Part shown: in pieces, positions 1-7,826 of the stretch
Position numbering within the stretch: position 1 is the stretch's first letter
Layout of the letters: every line of letters begins with the position of its first letter
Origin: CAZBRS01 sp964494475
Lineage (GTDB): Bacteria; Myxococcota_A; UBA9042; CAZBRS01
Assembly: GCA_964494475.1 (NCBI GenBank)
Contig: CAZBRS010000012.1
Coordinates: forward strand, 40,774-104,773
Reading direction: 5' to 3'
Length of the DNA: 64,000 nucleotides
Notes under the pieces: generated by a model
What the model saw: the letters and a program-made list of their open reading frames with translations, nothing else
Databases searched by the model: none
What the model was told of the DNA's origin: nothing
Position numbers and translations under genes: made by a program

Positions 1-587
1 GCGTCGGAGACGATCTCGGGGTCGTACAGCGGCCCGGGGGCCTCGGGCAGGCGCGTCAGCAGGTCGGCCAGCACGTCGGCCGTACCGTCGGCGGTTTCGG
101 CGCTCACCATGTAGAGCTTTTCGACCGTCGGCTCCTGCCCGAACAGGTCGGCCACGGGCAGCAGCTTGGGCTTCTTCGAGACCAGGTCGACCTTGTTGAT
201 CACCACGATGGTGGCCAGGCCGGCCTCCTTCAGCACGTCGAGGATGCGGCGGTCCTGGCGGTGCAGGCCTTCGAAGCGCGCCGCCGCGTACTCGGCGCCG
301 TCGACGACCAGCACCGCGCAGTCGACCCCCTCGAGCACGTCGAGCGCGCGCCGCACCAGGATGCGATTCAGCGGCTTGCTGGCGTCGTGGATGCCCGGGG
401 TGTCGACGAAGACCACCTGGTAGTCGTCGTGGCTGAGGATGCCCTTGATGGCGTCGCGCGTGGTCTGGGGCCGATCGGCGGTGATGGCCACCTTCTCACC
501 GAGCAGGGCGTTCATGAGGGTGGACTTGCCCACGTTGGGGCGTCCGACGATGGCCACGAGGCCAGCGCGAAAGGCTACATCGCTCAA
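1..587 (-). CDS. era: GTPase Era, N-terminal part (cut by window edge)
   Basis: Era binds 16S rRNA and the 30S subunit during ribosome maturation. The readable 195 residues form the GTPase domain. G1 is GRPNVGKST near residue 15, the switch I region is RPQTTRDAI, G3 is DTPG and G4 is NKVD, followed by an SA motif in the G5 position. The spacing and the RPQTTR signature separate Era from Der (EngA), which has two G domains. The C-terminal KH RNA-binding domain lies beyond the window start. I chose the TTG at 587 because a GGAG Shine-Dalgarno sits about eight bases upstream and the preceding in-frame codons contain no ATG. It is divergent from the Rrf2 gene. Confidence 0.93.
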   Translation of the reverse strand, partial: MSDVAFRAGLVAIVGRPNVGKSTLMNALLGEKVAITADRPQTTRDAIKGILSHDDYQVVFVDTPGIHDASKPLNRILVRRALDVLEGVDCAVLVVDGAEYAAARFEGLHRQDRRILDVLKEAGLATIVVINKVDLVSKKPKLLPVADLFGQEPTVEKLYMVSAETADGTADVLADLLTRLPEAPGPLYDPEIVSD

Positions 588-684
588 AGGATTCTCTCCG
601 CTTCGTGCCGGCGCGCAGGGTGCCTGAAATCGGGGGGCGTGTCAACGCAACCCCCACAACACGCTGGCGTCGCGCCGACCGCAG

Positions 685-713
685 TTGACACCGTGACACC
701 ATTCGGGTATTCA
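685..713 (+). promoter_or_regulatory. Candidate promoter of the Rrf2 regulator gene
   Basis: A perfect -35 hexamer TTGACA (685-690) is followed after 17 bases by TATTCA (708-713), a weak -10. It lies between the divergent era and Rrf2 genes and would give a leader of about 25 bases. The -10 is poor, so this is only a candidate. Confidence 0.4.
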
Positions 714-743
714 GATTCTTGATTCTCCGGTCCGAGGCTGCCT

Positions 744-1187
744 TTGTCACGGCTCCTGAACATCTCCGATGCCGCCAACCTGGGCATCCATTCCATGCTG
801 TACATCGCCAACCACGACGGCTCCCGGCCCTGGTCGGCGTCCGAGATCGCGGGCGACCTGCGCGTGTCCGAGGCCCACCTCGGCAAGGTGCTGCAGCGCC
901 TCACGCGCCTGGGGTTCCTCACCTCCCGGCGTGGCCCCAAGGGCGGCTTCACGCTGGGGCGCGAGCCGTCGACGATCACCATCCTCGACATCCTGACCGC
1001 CATCGACGGTCCGCTCGACGCCGGGGGTTGCCTGCTGGGGCGTCCGCTCTGCCCCGCCAACCGCTGCGCCATGGGCGACATCCTGGGGCGCGCCTACGAC
1101 CTGGTGCACTCCCACCTGTCCGGCACCCGCCTGTCCGACGTCACCGGCCCGCGCGTGCACGTGCACGCCGATTCCGCGACCGCCTGA
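744..1187 (+). CDS. Rrf2-family transcriptional regulator with three Cys
   Basis: The 147-residue protein has the Rrf2 layout: an N-terminal winged helix (residues about 1-75) and a C-terminal helical part. Cys96, Cys103 and Cys108 are arranged C-x6-C-x4-C, in the region where IscR and NsrR bind an Fe-S cluster. The spacing matches neither exactly, so cluster binding is inferred. Rrf2 proteins sense NO, redox state or Fe-S status. The haemerythrin, DUF2249 and cupin genes directly downstream are partners commonly seen with NO- or oxygen-responsive Rrf2 regulators and are its likely targets. The start is the TTG at 744, with GAGG at 734-737. No ATG is available in frame. Confidence 0.85.
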   Translation: MSRLLNISDAANLGIHSMLYIANHDGSRPWSASEIAGDLRVSEAHLGKVLQRLTRLGFLTSRRGPKGGFTLGREPSTITILDILTAIDGPLDAGGCLLGRPLCPANRCAMGDILGRAYDLVHSHLSGTRLSDVTGPRVHVHADSATA

Positions 1188-1221
1188 CCGCTTCGTTTCT
1201 CCCCCCGCCCGAACTTCTCCC

Positions 1222-1253
1222 TTGACCTAAACAAGAGTTAACGTATCGTAATA
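1222..1253 (+). promoter_or_regulatory. Candidate promoter and Rrf2 target region
   Basis: TTGACC (1222-1227) is followed after 16 bases by TATCGT (1244-1249). This AT-rich patch, in otherwise GC-rich DNA, includes TTAACG and CGTAA half-sites with imperfect dyad symmetry, and could be where the upstream Rrf2 protein binds. It lies 25-55 bases before the DUF438/haemerythrin gene. Operator function is inferred. Confidence 0.4.
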
Positions 1254-1278
1254 CCAGAATGCAGCGGACGAGGTCCCC

Positions 1279-2472
1279 ATGAGCGAGCTGATCAACAACT
1301 CCGAGCGGCGCAAGGAGCTCCTGAAGCACCTGATCCTCCAACTGCACGACGGCAAGGCCCCCGAGGAGGTTCGCCAGTCGCTCACGCGGCTGCTCGGGCA
1401 GGTGCCCTACCACGAGGTGGTCGAGGTCGAGCAGGAGCTGATCGACGGCGGCCTGCCGGTCGGCGAGGTGCTGAAGCTCTGCGACGTGCACGGCGCGGCC
1501 CTGAAGGGTCAGATCGACACCAGCGCGGCGAAGCCGGTGCCGCCCGGACACCCGGTCGACGTGTTCCGCCAGGAGAACCGCGCCCTCGAGTGGGAGCTCG
1601 AGGCCGTGCGCGCCGACCTGCGCGCGCTGGACGCCGTCGCCGCCGGGGCCGACGCCAGCGAGGCCTGGGGCCGCATCCGCGGTCACCTGAACGCCCTGTG
1701 GGACGTCGACAAGCACTACGCGCGGAAGGAGAACCTGCTCTTCCCCTACCTCGAGAAGCGCGGCATCACCGGGCCGCCCACGGTCATGTGGGGCAAGCAC
1801 GACGAGGCGCGCGCGCTCCTGAAGGCGGCCCTCGCCGCGCCCTCGGTGGGCACGATCGCGCCCGCCCTGGAGGCCATCGAGGGCATGATCGACAAGGAGG
1901 AGCAGATCCTGCTGCCCATGTGCCTCGACAAGCTCGACGAGGGCGAGTGGGGCCACATCGCGCGCCACACGAACGAGCTCGGCTACTGCCTGGTGGTGCC
2001 GGCGACGCCGTGGCAGCCCGCCGGGGCGGTCGACGCCGAGGCCGCGACCGACACCGGGCGCGTCCAGCTGCCAAGCGGCTCCTTCACCCCCGAGGAGTTG
2101 ACCTCCATCCTCAACACCATCCCGTTCGACCTCACCTTCGTCGATCGTGACGACACGGTGCGGTACTTCACCGAGGGCCGGGAGCGCATCTTCGCGCGCA
2201 CCCGAGCCATCGTGGGGCGCGACGTGAAGCTCTGCCACCCGCCCTCGAGCGTGCACGTGGTCGAGCGCATCCTGGCCGACTTCAAGGCCGGACGGCAGGA
2301 GCGCGCCGCGTTCTGGATTCCCATGCACGGGCGTTTCCTCTCGATCGAGTACTTCGCCCTGCGCGGCCCCGACGGCTCGTACCTCGGCACGCTCGAGGTG
2401 AGCCAGGACCTGACCGAGAAGCGCGCGCTCGAGGGCGAGCGCCGCATCCTGGCCTACGATTCGGAGGCATGA
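1279..2472 (+). CDS. DUF438 / haemerythrin HHE / PAS protein
   Basis: This 397-residue cytoplasmic protein has three domains. A helical DUF438 domain spans about 1-75. A haemerythrin-like HHE four-helix bundle spans about 95-235, with His/Glu ligand candidates in the DKHYARKENLLFPYLEKRG and WGKHDEAR stretches. A C-terminal PAS domain spans about 265-390. HHE domains hold a di-iron centre that binds O2 or NO, and PAS domains sense ligands or redox state. With the Rrf2 gene upstream and DUF2249 and cupin downstream, a role in nitrosative or oxygen stress response is likely but inferred. The ATG at 1279 follows GAGG (1270-1273). The next gene starts two bases after the stop. Confidence 0.85.
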   Translation: MSELINNSERRKELLKHLILQLHDGKAPEEVRQSLTRLLGQVPYHEVVEVEQELIDGGLPVGEVLKLCDVHGAALKGQIDTSAAKPVPPGHPVDVFRQENRALEWELEAVRADLRALDAVAAGADASEAWGRIRGHLNALWDVDKHYARKENLLFPYLEKRGITGPPTVMWGKHDEARALLKAALAAPSVGTIAPALEAIEGMIDKEEQILLPMCLDKLDEGEWGHIARHTNELGYCLVVPATPWQPAGAVDAEAATDTGRVQLPSGSFTPEELTSILNTIPFDLTFVDRDDTVRYFTEGRERIFARTRAIVGRDVKLCHPPSSVHVVERILADFKAGRQERAAFWIPMHGRFLSIEYFALRGPDGSYLGTLEVSQDLTEKRALEGERRILAYDSEA

Positions 2473-2473
2473 G

Positions 2474-2713
2474 ATGAGCCCCACCGTGTGGAAGACCCTC
2501 GACGCGAGGCCCATGCTGGCCAGCGGGGAGCACCCGCTCGAGCGCGTGATGCAGGACCTGACGGAGCTCCCCGAGGGCCAGGCGTACGACCTGCTGACCC
2601 CCTTCGTGCCCGAGCCCCTGATCGACAAGGCCGCCGCGCGCGGCTTCGCCGGCTCGCCGCAGGCCGAGGGGCCGGCGCTCGTGCGCACGCGCTTCGTGCG
2701 AAAGGGGGCGTGA
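2474..2713 (+). CDS. DUF2249 domain protein
   Basis: This 79-residue protein opens with the LDARPM-like stretch typical of DUF2249 and carries the helical EGQAYDLLTPFVPEPL segment. DUF2249 is a small TusA-like fold. Its biochemical role is not established, but it is often found with haemerythrin proteins and denitrification genes. It begins two bases after the upstream stop and ends two bases before the next ATG, so the three genes are very probably co-transcribed. GGAGG at 2464-2468 serves the ATG at 2474. Confidence 0.8.
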   Translation: MSPTVWKTLDARPMLASGEHPLERVMQDLTELPEGQAYDLLTPFVPEPLIDKAAARGFAGSPQAEGPALVRTRFVRKGA

Positions 2714-2714
2714 G

Positions 2715-3056
2715 ATGAGCGCTCCCGTGGAGAGCGGCGCGCTGCCCGTCGCCGAGGCCATCAATCTGGCCGCGCTGCAGCCCTACGTCGACGGCTCGGT
2801 GGTGAGCCGCACGCTCGTGAAGCGCGCCAAGGGCAACCTGACCGTGTTCAGCTTCGGCGCGGGCCAGGGCCTCAGCGAGCACACCGCGCCCTTCGACGCC
2901 TTCGTGCTCATCCTCGACGGCGAGGCCGAGCTCACCATCGGCGGCAAGCTCGTGGGCGCCCGGGCCGGCGAGGCCGTGCTGATGCCCGCCAACGTGCCGC
3001 ACAGCCTGCACGCGGCCGTGCCCTTCAAGATGCTGCTCGCGATGATTCGCGAGTAA
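2715..3056 (+). CDS. Small single-domain cupin protein
   Basis: The 113-residue protein is one cupin beta-barrel. Motif 1 is the G..LSEHTAPFDAFVLILDGEAEL stretch, with few metal-binding His (mainly His57 in EHTAP). Motif 2 ends with GEAVLMPANVPHSLHA, keeping the PxxxPH signature. Cupins of this type bind a metal or small ligand, and their function here is unknown. It is the last gene of the Rrf2-associated operon. Confidence 0.8.
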   Translation: MSAPVESGALPVAEAINLAALQPYVDGSVVSRTLVKRAKGNLTVFSFGAGQGLSEHTAPFDAFVLILDGEAELTIGGKLVGARAGEAVLMPANVPHSLHAAVPFKMLLAMIRE

Positions 3057-3061
3057 GGGCC

Positions 3062-3108
3062 TTGAACTGCCGCTCACGTGATGTAAGATCCAAGGCGAAC
3101 GATGTAAG
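3062..3108 (+). promoter_or_regulatory. Promoter and direct-repeat operator of the RHH/PIN pair
   Basis: TTGAAC (3062-3067) and TAAGAT (3084-3089) are 16 bases apart. The octamer GATGTAAG occurs at 3080-3087 and again at 3101-3108, exactly 21 bp apart, which is two helical turns. Ribbon-helix-helix antitoxins usually bind such repeats and repress their own operon. The second copy merges into the AAGGAG ribosome binding site. Confidence 0.5.
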
Positions 3109-3117
3109 GAGTTCGCC

Positions 3118-3363
3118 GTGGTTCGCACCCAGATCTCCTTCACCGACGACGAGCTCGAGTTCCTGAAGCGCGCGGCGCTCCGCTCCGGCGGCTCGTTGGC
3201 CTCCGTGGTCCGGCGCGCGGTCGACGAGCTGCGCCGCAAGCAGGACGAGCGCCTCGAGCGCGCGCTGCGCTACGTGGGCGCCTTCGAGTCCGACCTGCGC
3301 GACCGCCGCGGGCACCTGCCCCCCGAGTCCGCCCCGCCGGACGAAGCGGCCGAGGGGAGGTGA
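3118..3363 (+). CDS. Ribbon-helix-helix antitoxin-like protein
   Basis: The 81-residue protein has the beta strand TQISFTDDELEFLK followed by helices ending in SGGSLASVVRRAVDELRRKQ, the usual MetJ/Arc RHH fold of VapB- or CopG-like antitoxins. A charged C-terminal tail would bind the toxin. The GTG at 3118 follows AAGGAG (3106-3111) at six bases. It is followed at once by a PIN-domain gene, so it is probably the antitoxin of a VapBC-type pair. Confidence 0.75.
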   Translation: MVRTQISFTDDELEFLKRAALRSGGSLASVVRRAVDELRRKQDERLERALRYVGAFESDLRDRRGHLPPESAPPDEAAEGR

Positions 3364-3365
3364 CG

Positions 3366-3812
3366 ATGCGCGTCTTCGTCGATCCCGGCGCCCTGTTCTC
3401 GGCGCTCGTGCACAACGATCCGCACCACGCCGACGCCGGCCCCACGCTGAAGGCGCTGCTCATCGACGGCGCGCAGCTCTGGACCACGGCCTACGGCCTG
3501 CACGACATGGTGAACCTCCTGCAGCAGCGCGTGGGCATGCACGCCGCCGTCGAGTTCGATCGCACCTACCGGCCCTTCCTGTCGGTGCTGTGGGTCAAGG
3601 AAGAAGAGCACCGCACGGCCTTCTCACGCTTGCGCCGCCGCTGGGACCGTGAGCTCACGCTGGCCCAGGCCTCGCTGCTCACCGCCATGGAGGAGGCCGG
3701 CGTCACGGGCCTCTTCTCGTACCACGCCGAGCTGGCCGAGGAGGGCGTCTTCCTGATCCGCACCCCCGACGAGTGGCGCGCGTACGCGGTGGCGCAAGAG
3801 GCGGGGCGGTGA
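3366..3812 (+). CDS. PIN-domain (VapC-like) protein, acidic site partly lost
   Basis: This protein of about 148 residues begins with the PIN beta strand MRVFVDPGALFSALV, keeping the first catalytic Asp (residue 6). The central Glu of PIN nucleases is replaced in LHDMVNLL, the later Asp of the usual LTDA motif is Gln in LTLAQAS, and the last Asp of the usual TxD motif is Tyr in LFSYHAE. VapC toxins are Mg-dependent ribonucleases that need these acidic residues, so activity may be reduced. The ATG at 3366 is preferred over the GTG at 3360 because GGGGAGG (3354-3360) is well spaced for it. It follows the antitoxin stop by two bases. Confidence 0.72.
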   Translation: MRVFVDPGALFSALVHNDPHHADAGPTLKALLIDGAQLWTTAYGLHDMVNLLQQRVGMHAAVEFDRTYRPFLSVLWVKEEEHRTAFSRLRRRWDRELTLAQASLLTAMEEAGVTGLFSYHAELAEEGVFLIRTPDEWRAYAVAQEAGR

Positions 3813-3837
3813 GCGTCCTCCCCTCGGCCTCGCCCGA

Positions 3838-5136
3838 TTACGCCACGAAGGCCCGCACGAGCTCGGCCACGTCGTCGGGCCGCACGAAGCGCACGGGCGT
3901 GGTGCCCGCCACGACGTCGGCGTGGCGCTCGGCGTTGACCACGCAGAAGACCTCGGGGGCGTAGGCTTCGACGAAGCTGTGGGCCGAGCGCGAGAGGCGA
4001 CCGCGAGCGTCGCCGAGCTTCACCTCGAAGGCCGCCAGGCGTCCCTGGTGCTCCACCACGAAGTCGACCTCGGCGCCGGATTTGGTGCGCCAGTAGCGCA
4101 CCGAGTCGAGCAGCGGGTTCACCGCCTTCCAGATCTCCGAGAAGACCAGGTTCTCCATCAGCGCACCGGCGTCAGAGCGGTCGGCCAGGGGCTCGAAGCC
4201 GCCGAACACCTGGTTGCGAACCCCGTTGTCGACGAAATACGCCTTGCGGGCCGATGTGATCTCGGCGCGCTTGCCCCCCAGGAAGGGCGGGACGAGCTTG
4301 AGGATGTGGGTCTCTTCGAGCAGGAAGACGTAGTCGGAGACCGTGTCGTTGCTGATCTCGGCCAGCGTCGCCCACTCCGAGTAGTTGCACAGGTTGCCCA
4401 CCTGGCTGGCCGCGAGCTGCAGCACCTTGCGGAAGGCCGCGAGCTTTTGAATGCGGAACCGGTCCGACGCGTCGCGGACGAGGTGCGCTTCGACCAGCTC
4501 GGCCAGGGCCTTGCGCGGGGACGGGCTCGCGACCACGCCGGGGTAGCCCCCCGTGAGCGCCATCTCGCGCACGCGAGCGCGCCGAGCCAGCTCCAGCGCC
4601 AGTGGCTGCCGGCCGGCGGCGGGCTCGAGCTCGTCGAGCGAGAAGGGCAATAGCAGCGTCCGACTGGCCCGGCCGGCCAGCGACTCGCGGGTCTTCGACT
4701 CGAGATGGAACGCCGAGCTGCCCGTGGCGTAGATGGGCAGACCCGGCCGGCGATCGACGACGCCCTTCAGGAAGAGCCCCGCCTCGGGGACGTGCTGCAT
4801 CTCGTCGAAGAAGAGCGCGGCCGGCGAGGGCGAGATGGCCTCGGCGAGATCGGCCAGGAAGAGCGCCGGCGAGGCGAGCCACGAGCGGATCGCGGGTTCC
4901 TCGGCGTTCAGGAACAGGGCCGGCTGCCCCGTGGCCGCCAGGGCGTGCCAGATCAGCGTGGACTTACCGGCCTGCCGAGGGCCGACCACCAACGCGACGC
5001 GATCTCCGGCGTCCAGCGTCGCCCGCCGCGCGATGTACGAGCGCGGCAGCCACGAGCGGTACCAGGCGTCCACGTCGGCGCCCTCGAGCCACGGGTTGTC
5101 GGCCACCAGGGTTCGAAGGACCTCGGGGGAGAGCAT
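3838..5136 (-). CDS. AAA ATPase with DUF4143 C-terminal domain
   Basis: This 432-residue protein has Walker A GPRQAGKST and Walker B LFFDEMQ in the first third, the TGSSAF sensor segment, and a C-terminal DUF4143 region with the RYWRTKSGAEVDFVVE stretch and an EVK motif resembling a PD-(D/E)xK nuclease fold. The family is widespread and poorly characterised. The longer TTG start at 5199 is possible, but the ATG at 5136 has an AGGG box about nine bases upstream and a promoter placed over the longer extension. It is convergent with the PIN gene and is one of three intact DUF4143 genes here. Confidence 0.85.
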   Translation of the reverse strand: MLSPEVLRTLVADNPWLEGADVDAWYRSWLPRSYIARRATLDAGDRVALVVGPRQAGKSTLIWHALAATGQPALFLNAEEPAIRSWLASPALFLADLAEAISPSPAALFFDEMQHVPEAGLFLKGVVDRRPGLPIYATGSSAFHLESKTRESLAGRASRTLLLPFSLDELEPAAGRQPLALELARRARVREMALTGGYPGVVASPSPRKALAELVEAHLVRDASDRFRIQKLAAFRKVLQLAASQVGNLCNYSEWATLAEISNDTVSDYVFLLEETHILKLVPPFLGGKRAEITSARKAYFVDNGVRNQVFGGFEPLADRSDAGALMENLVFSEIWKAVNPLLDSVRYWRTKSGAEVDFVVEHQGRLAAFEVKLGDARGRLSRSAHSFVEAYAPEVFCVVNAERHADVVAGTTPVRFVRPDDVAELVRAFVA

Positions 5137-5170
5137 CGCTGTTATCCCTGCTGGATTCTGACGCCAATAG

Positions 5171-5199
5171 AAATTAGCACGGATCGTTTCTCGCGACAA
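5171..5199 (-). promoter_or_regulatory. Candidate promoter of the DUF4143 gene
   Basis: Read on the minus strand, TTGTCG (5199-5194) and TAATTT (5176-5171) are separated by 17 bases in a locally AT-rich patch. This would place transcription start about 30 bases before the ATG at 5136 and supports that start. Confidence 0.4.
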
Positions 5200-5218
5200 G
5201 GCCGGCGAGGTGCCGCGC

Positions 5219-6559
5219 TCAGAACCCGTGCTTCAGCTCGAAGAACCACCTCCCCTGGTCCTCGGTGCGCCCGAAGCGCGTGCCGGCCGGGCCGCGGAAG
5301 AGGATGGCGCCCGCGTAGAGCTTCAGGGCCTCGAGGGGCTCCCAGGCCAGGAAGGCCAGGGCCAGCGTGTCGACGCTCCGCGAGTCGGGGATGTTGATCA
5401 GGTTCATGGCGTGCAGGCCGAACTCGGGCAGCAGCTGCCACTGCAGCTTGTACGTGACCGCGAACTGGTCGGCGGCGGGCACGTAGGGCTCGGGCTCGCC
5501 GAGGGCGTGGCGGGTGTCGTACTCGGCCTGCCGGCTGTAGGAGAACAGGCGCGTGTAGCCGCCCTGGGCCTGAATGCGGAAGGTGGACGTGGCCTCCCAC
5601 TCGAAGCCGAGCACCGAGCGGAGCTGCCAGTTCTTGACGAAGGGATCGTCGCCGGCGCGGTCGGGGGTGAAGAACATGCCCACCTCGCCGAGCAGCAGCA
5701 CGGGGCCGGCGGCGGCCTCGAAGTCGGCGGCGAGCATCTGCTGGCGCTCGTAGCGCGGCGTGAAGTGCAACGCCGTCGGCCAGCCGGTCTGCGCGTCCTC
5801 CTCGACCGCGGCGTACAGCGAGAACGTACGGTCGTAGCCCCGGAACCAGGCCAGGCCCACCTCGCCGCCCCCGAGGTCGACGGCCACGCGCGCGCCCGTC
5901 TCGACGTTCTCGGCGGTGGTCGGCGGCACGACGGGGTCTTCCTGCACCACGCTCATGGGGCCGAGCGTGGCCGGCATGCGGAAGGGCATGCGGCTGGGGG
6001 TGGTCCAGGGCAGCACCAGCATCTCGAGCGTGACGGGCGCGAAGGTGACGAACGCCCGCACGGCGTCGACCGCCAGGCGGAAGTTCTCCTTTTCGGCGCC
6101 CATGTTGGCGAAGTCCCAGGGCGCGACCACGTCCTCGACCGAGCCCCACTCGAAGCGGCCCCAGAAGATGTACTGGCGGCCGACCTTGAGGTCGAGCCAG
6201 GGGAAGACGCGGCCCCACGAGATGTAGCCCTCCTTGAACGTGACCCGCATCCCGTCGGAGAGGTCGGAGGTGGGGCTGCGCGTGGCGGCGGCCACGTTGT
6301 AGTCGACGTTCAGGGCCGCGTCGAGCAGCACGTCGGGGGTGAACGACTGGTTGACGCGAAGCTGGAAGCGCAGGCCCCCGCGGTCGGTGGGGAACCACGT
6401 CTTGCCGGGGTGCTCCTGCGCCAGGAAGCCGGCCGCGTCGAGCGCCCGCGTGAGGTCGACGTAGTCGTAGACCAGGAAGTAGCCCGAGAACGGCGAGTCG
6501 CTGGCCGCGCGCGCGGGCATCGCCATCAGCAGGATCGCGGCCACCAACAATCCACGCAT
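5219..6559 (-). CDS. Outer-membrane beta-barrel protein (DUF1302-like)
   Basis: The 446-residue protein has a signal peptide (MRGLLVAAILLMAMPARA) followed by alternating amphipathic strands rich in Trp, Tyr and Phe. It ends in Phe (LKHGF), the usual outer-membrane protein C-terminal signature recognised by BamA. Segments such as KVGRQYIFWGRFEW resemble DUF1302 or alginate-export-type barrels. Its ATG overlaps by one base the TGA of the LolA-like gene upstream. LolA-like and DUF1302 genes commonly occur together beside RND-type exporters, but no exporter is next to this pair. Substrate unknown. Confidence 0.78.
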   Translation of the reverse strand: MRGLLVAAILLMAMPARAASDSPFSGYFLVYDYVDLTRALDAAGFLAQEHPGKTWFPTDRGGLRFQLRVNQSFTPDVLLDAALNVDYNVAAATRSPTSDLSDGMRVTFKEGYISWGRVFPWLDLKVGRQYIFWGRFEWGSVEDVVAPWDFANMGAEKENFRLAVDAVRAFVTFAPVTLEMLVLPWTTPSRMPFRMPATLGPMSVVQEDPVVPPTTAENVETGARVAVDLGGGEVGLAWFRGYDRTFSLYAAVEEDAQTGWPTALHFTPRYERQQMLAADFEAAAGPVLLLGEVGMFFTPDRAGDDPFVKNWQLRSVLGFEWEATSTFRIQAQGGYTRLFSYSRQAEYDTRHALGEPEPYVPAADQFAVTYKLQWQLLPEFGLHAMNLINIPDSRSVDTLALAFLAWEPLEALKLYAGAILFRGPAGTRFGRTEDQGRWFFELKHGF

Positions 6560-7374
6560 CACAACCGCTTCAGGTAGCGCACGGTGAAGGTGTCGTCGGA
6601 GAGCGAGGGGCTCACCTCGAGCTCGCGCGTCAGGACCGTGGCCTTCACGCCCTCGCGCAGGTCGTCGGTCTCGAACTTCCAGGGCCAGGGGGCGCCGTCC
6701 TGCTCGCGCCATTCGAGCACGCGCTGCCGTCGGACGAGCGCGCCGTCCGCGTCGAAGAACTCGGTGCGCACGATGACGCCCCGCGCCGGGTCGATCACGT
6801 GGCGCAGCTTGCCGTAGCCCGTGAGCTCGACGGTGTGGGGCGAGACCGGCGTGCCCTCGACCACCGTGAAGCCGGCCTCGTCGGGCGCGAGCCCCGTCCC
6901 GAGCCCGGCCGAGGGCGCGGCCTCGACGGCCTGGAAGCGCCACAGTTCGGGGCGCGGCTTCAAGAAATAGAGCGACAGGAAGTCGCGCAGCATGAAGTTC
7001 TCGGTGCAGTTCGGCACGCGCTTCACGCGGCGCAGCGTGCGCATGTACAGGTGGTACTCGTCGTCTCCCTTCGCGCGGTCGGTGAGCGCCAGGAAGGCCG
7101 TGCCCCGCATGTTGGCGGGGTGCGTGAACTGCATCAGCAGCTTCTGCCCCGCGGGCTCGTCTTGCACCACCACCTCGATGCCCTTGGCGAGCGGGCTCTT
7201 GCCGGCGCGCTGCACCACGAAGTCGATGCCCACGCGGTAGCGGGTCCACGCGAGCCGCTGCAGCACCGCCTGGAGGGCGTTGCCCGGGGGCAGCACCTCG
7301 GCTTGCGCCGCGGGCGGCCACGTCAGCAGCCACGCCAGCGCGAGCAGGGGCAGGGGCAGGGGGAGAGCGCGCAA
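6559..7374 (-). CDS. LolA-like outer-membrane lipoprotein-sorting family protein
   Basis: The 271-residue exported protein has a signal peptide ending near AAQA. The body resembles the LolA_like family found beside RND exporters, with the KLLMQFTHPANMRGTAFLAL stretch and the C-terminal DDTFTVRYLKRL. These proteins are periplasmic and thought to carry lipids or lipoproteins between membranes, inferred from the LolA fold. The start is the TTG at 7374, with GGAGG close upstream. It overlaps the following barrel gene by one base, so translational coupling is likely. Confidence 0.75.
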   Translation of the reverse strand: MRALPLPLPLLALAWLLTWPPAAQAEVLPPGNALQAVLQRLAWTRYRVGIDFVVQRAGKSPLAKGIEVVVQDEPAGQKLLMQFTHPANMRGTAFLALTDRAKGDDEYHLYMRTLRRVKRVPNCTENFMLRDFLSLYFLKPRPELWRFQAVEAAPSAGLGTGLAPDEAGFTVVEGTPVSPHTVELTGYGKLRHVIDPARGVIVRTEFFDADGALVRRQRVLEWREQDGAPWPWKFETDDLREGVKATVLTRELEVSPSLSDDTFTVRYLKRL

Positions 7375-7393
7375 GGTGCCTCCAGGGGCTCGT

Positions 7394-7792
7394 TCACTCG
7401 AAGAGGATAGCCGAGGTGACCCAGGTGTCGAGCCCCCAGGCGAACGTGGCGATCAACAGGGCCGCCCACACGCCCGCGAGGCCGAGCCGCGCCACACCGC
7501 GCCACGCCAGGATCCACCCGAGCGCCGTGGTCGGCCACGCCCCGAGCTGCAGCGCCTCCTGGCCGCGCAGCACGCTGAGCGCGAACAACACCAGGATGGC
7601 CCCCAGCGTGTGGAGCAGGCCGAGCCCGAGGGCCAGGGTGAAGGCGCCCCAACCGCGAGGGGTCGCCCCCTGCGCGACCGCGAGCCGGCGAGCCACGAGC
7701 CCCGACAGCGCCGCCGGCAGCGCGAGCAGCACCGTGGTCAGCAGCGCGGGCACCAGCAGGAAGTCGCGAATGACCTCGAACATGCTGCCCAT
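7394..7792 (-). CDS. Small integral membrane protein, unknown function
   Basis: This 132-residue protein is almost entirely hydrophobic. Four likely transmembrane segments lie at about residues 8-30, 46-73, 84-100 and 105-125. I do not recognise a family. It sits 19 bases upstream of the LolA-like gene in the same direction and may be part of that transcription unit. The ATG at 7792 has no clear Shine-Dalgarno. A second ATG at 7783 is also possible. Confidence 0.6.
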   Translation of the reverse strand: MGSMFEVIRDFLLVPALLTTVLLALPAALSGLVARRLAVAQGATPRGWGAFTLALGLGLLHTLGAILVLFALSVLRGQEALQLGAWPTTALGWILAWRGVARLGLAGVWAALLIATFAWGLDTWVTSAILFE

Positions 7793-7826
7793 GATAAGGA
7801 GAGAGCGCGCGGAGTCGAGGGGGATG

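Noticed and set aside
5219..7333. 704-codon frame joining the LolA-like region and the outer-membrane barrel
   Set aside because: The first part is the wrong frame over the LolA-like gene. The barrel has its own signal peptide and ATG at 6559, overlapping the upstream stop.
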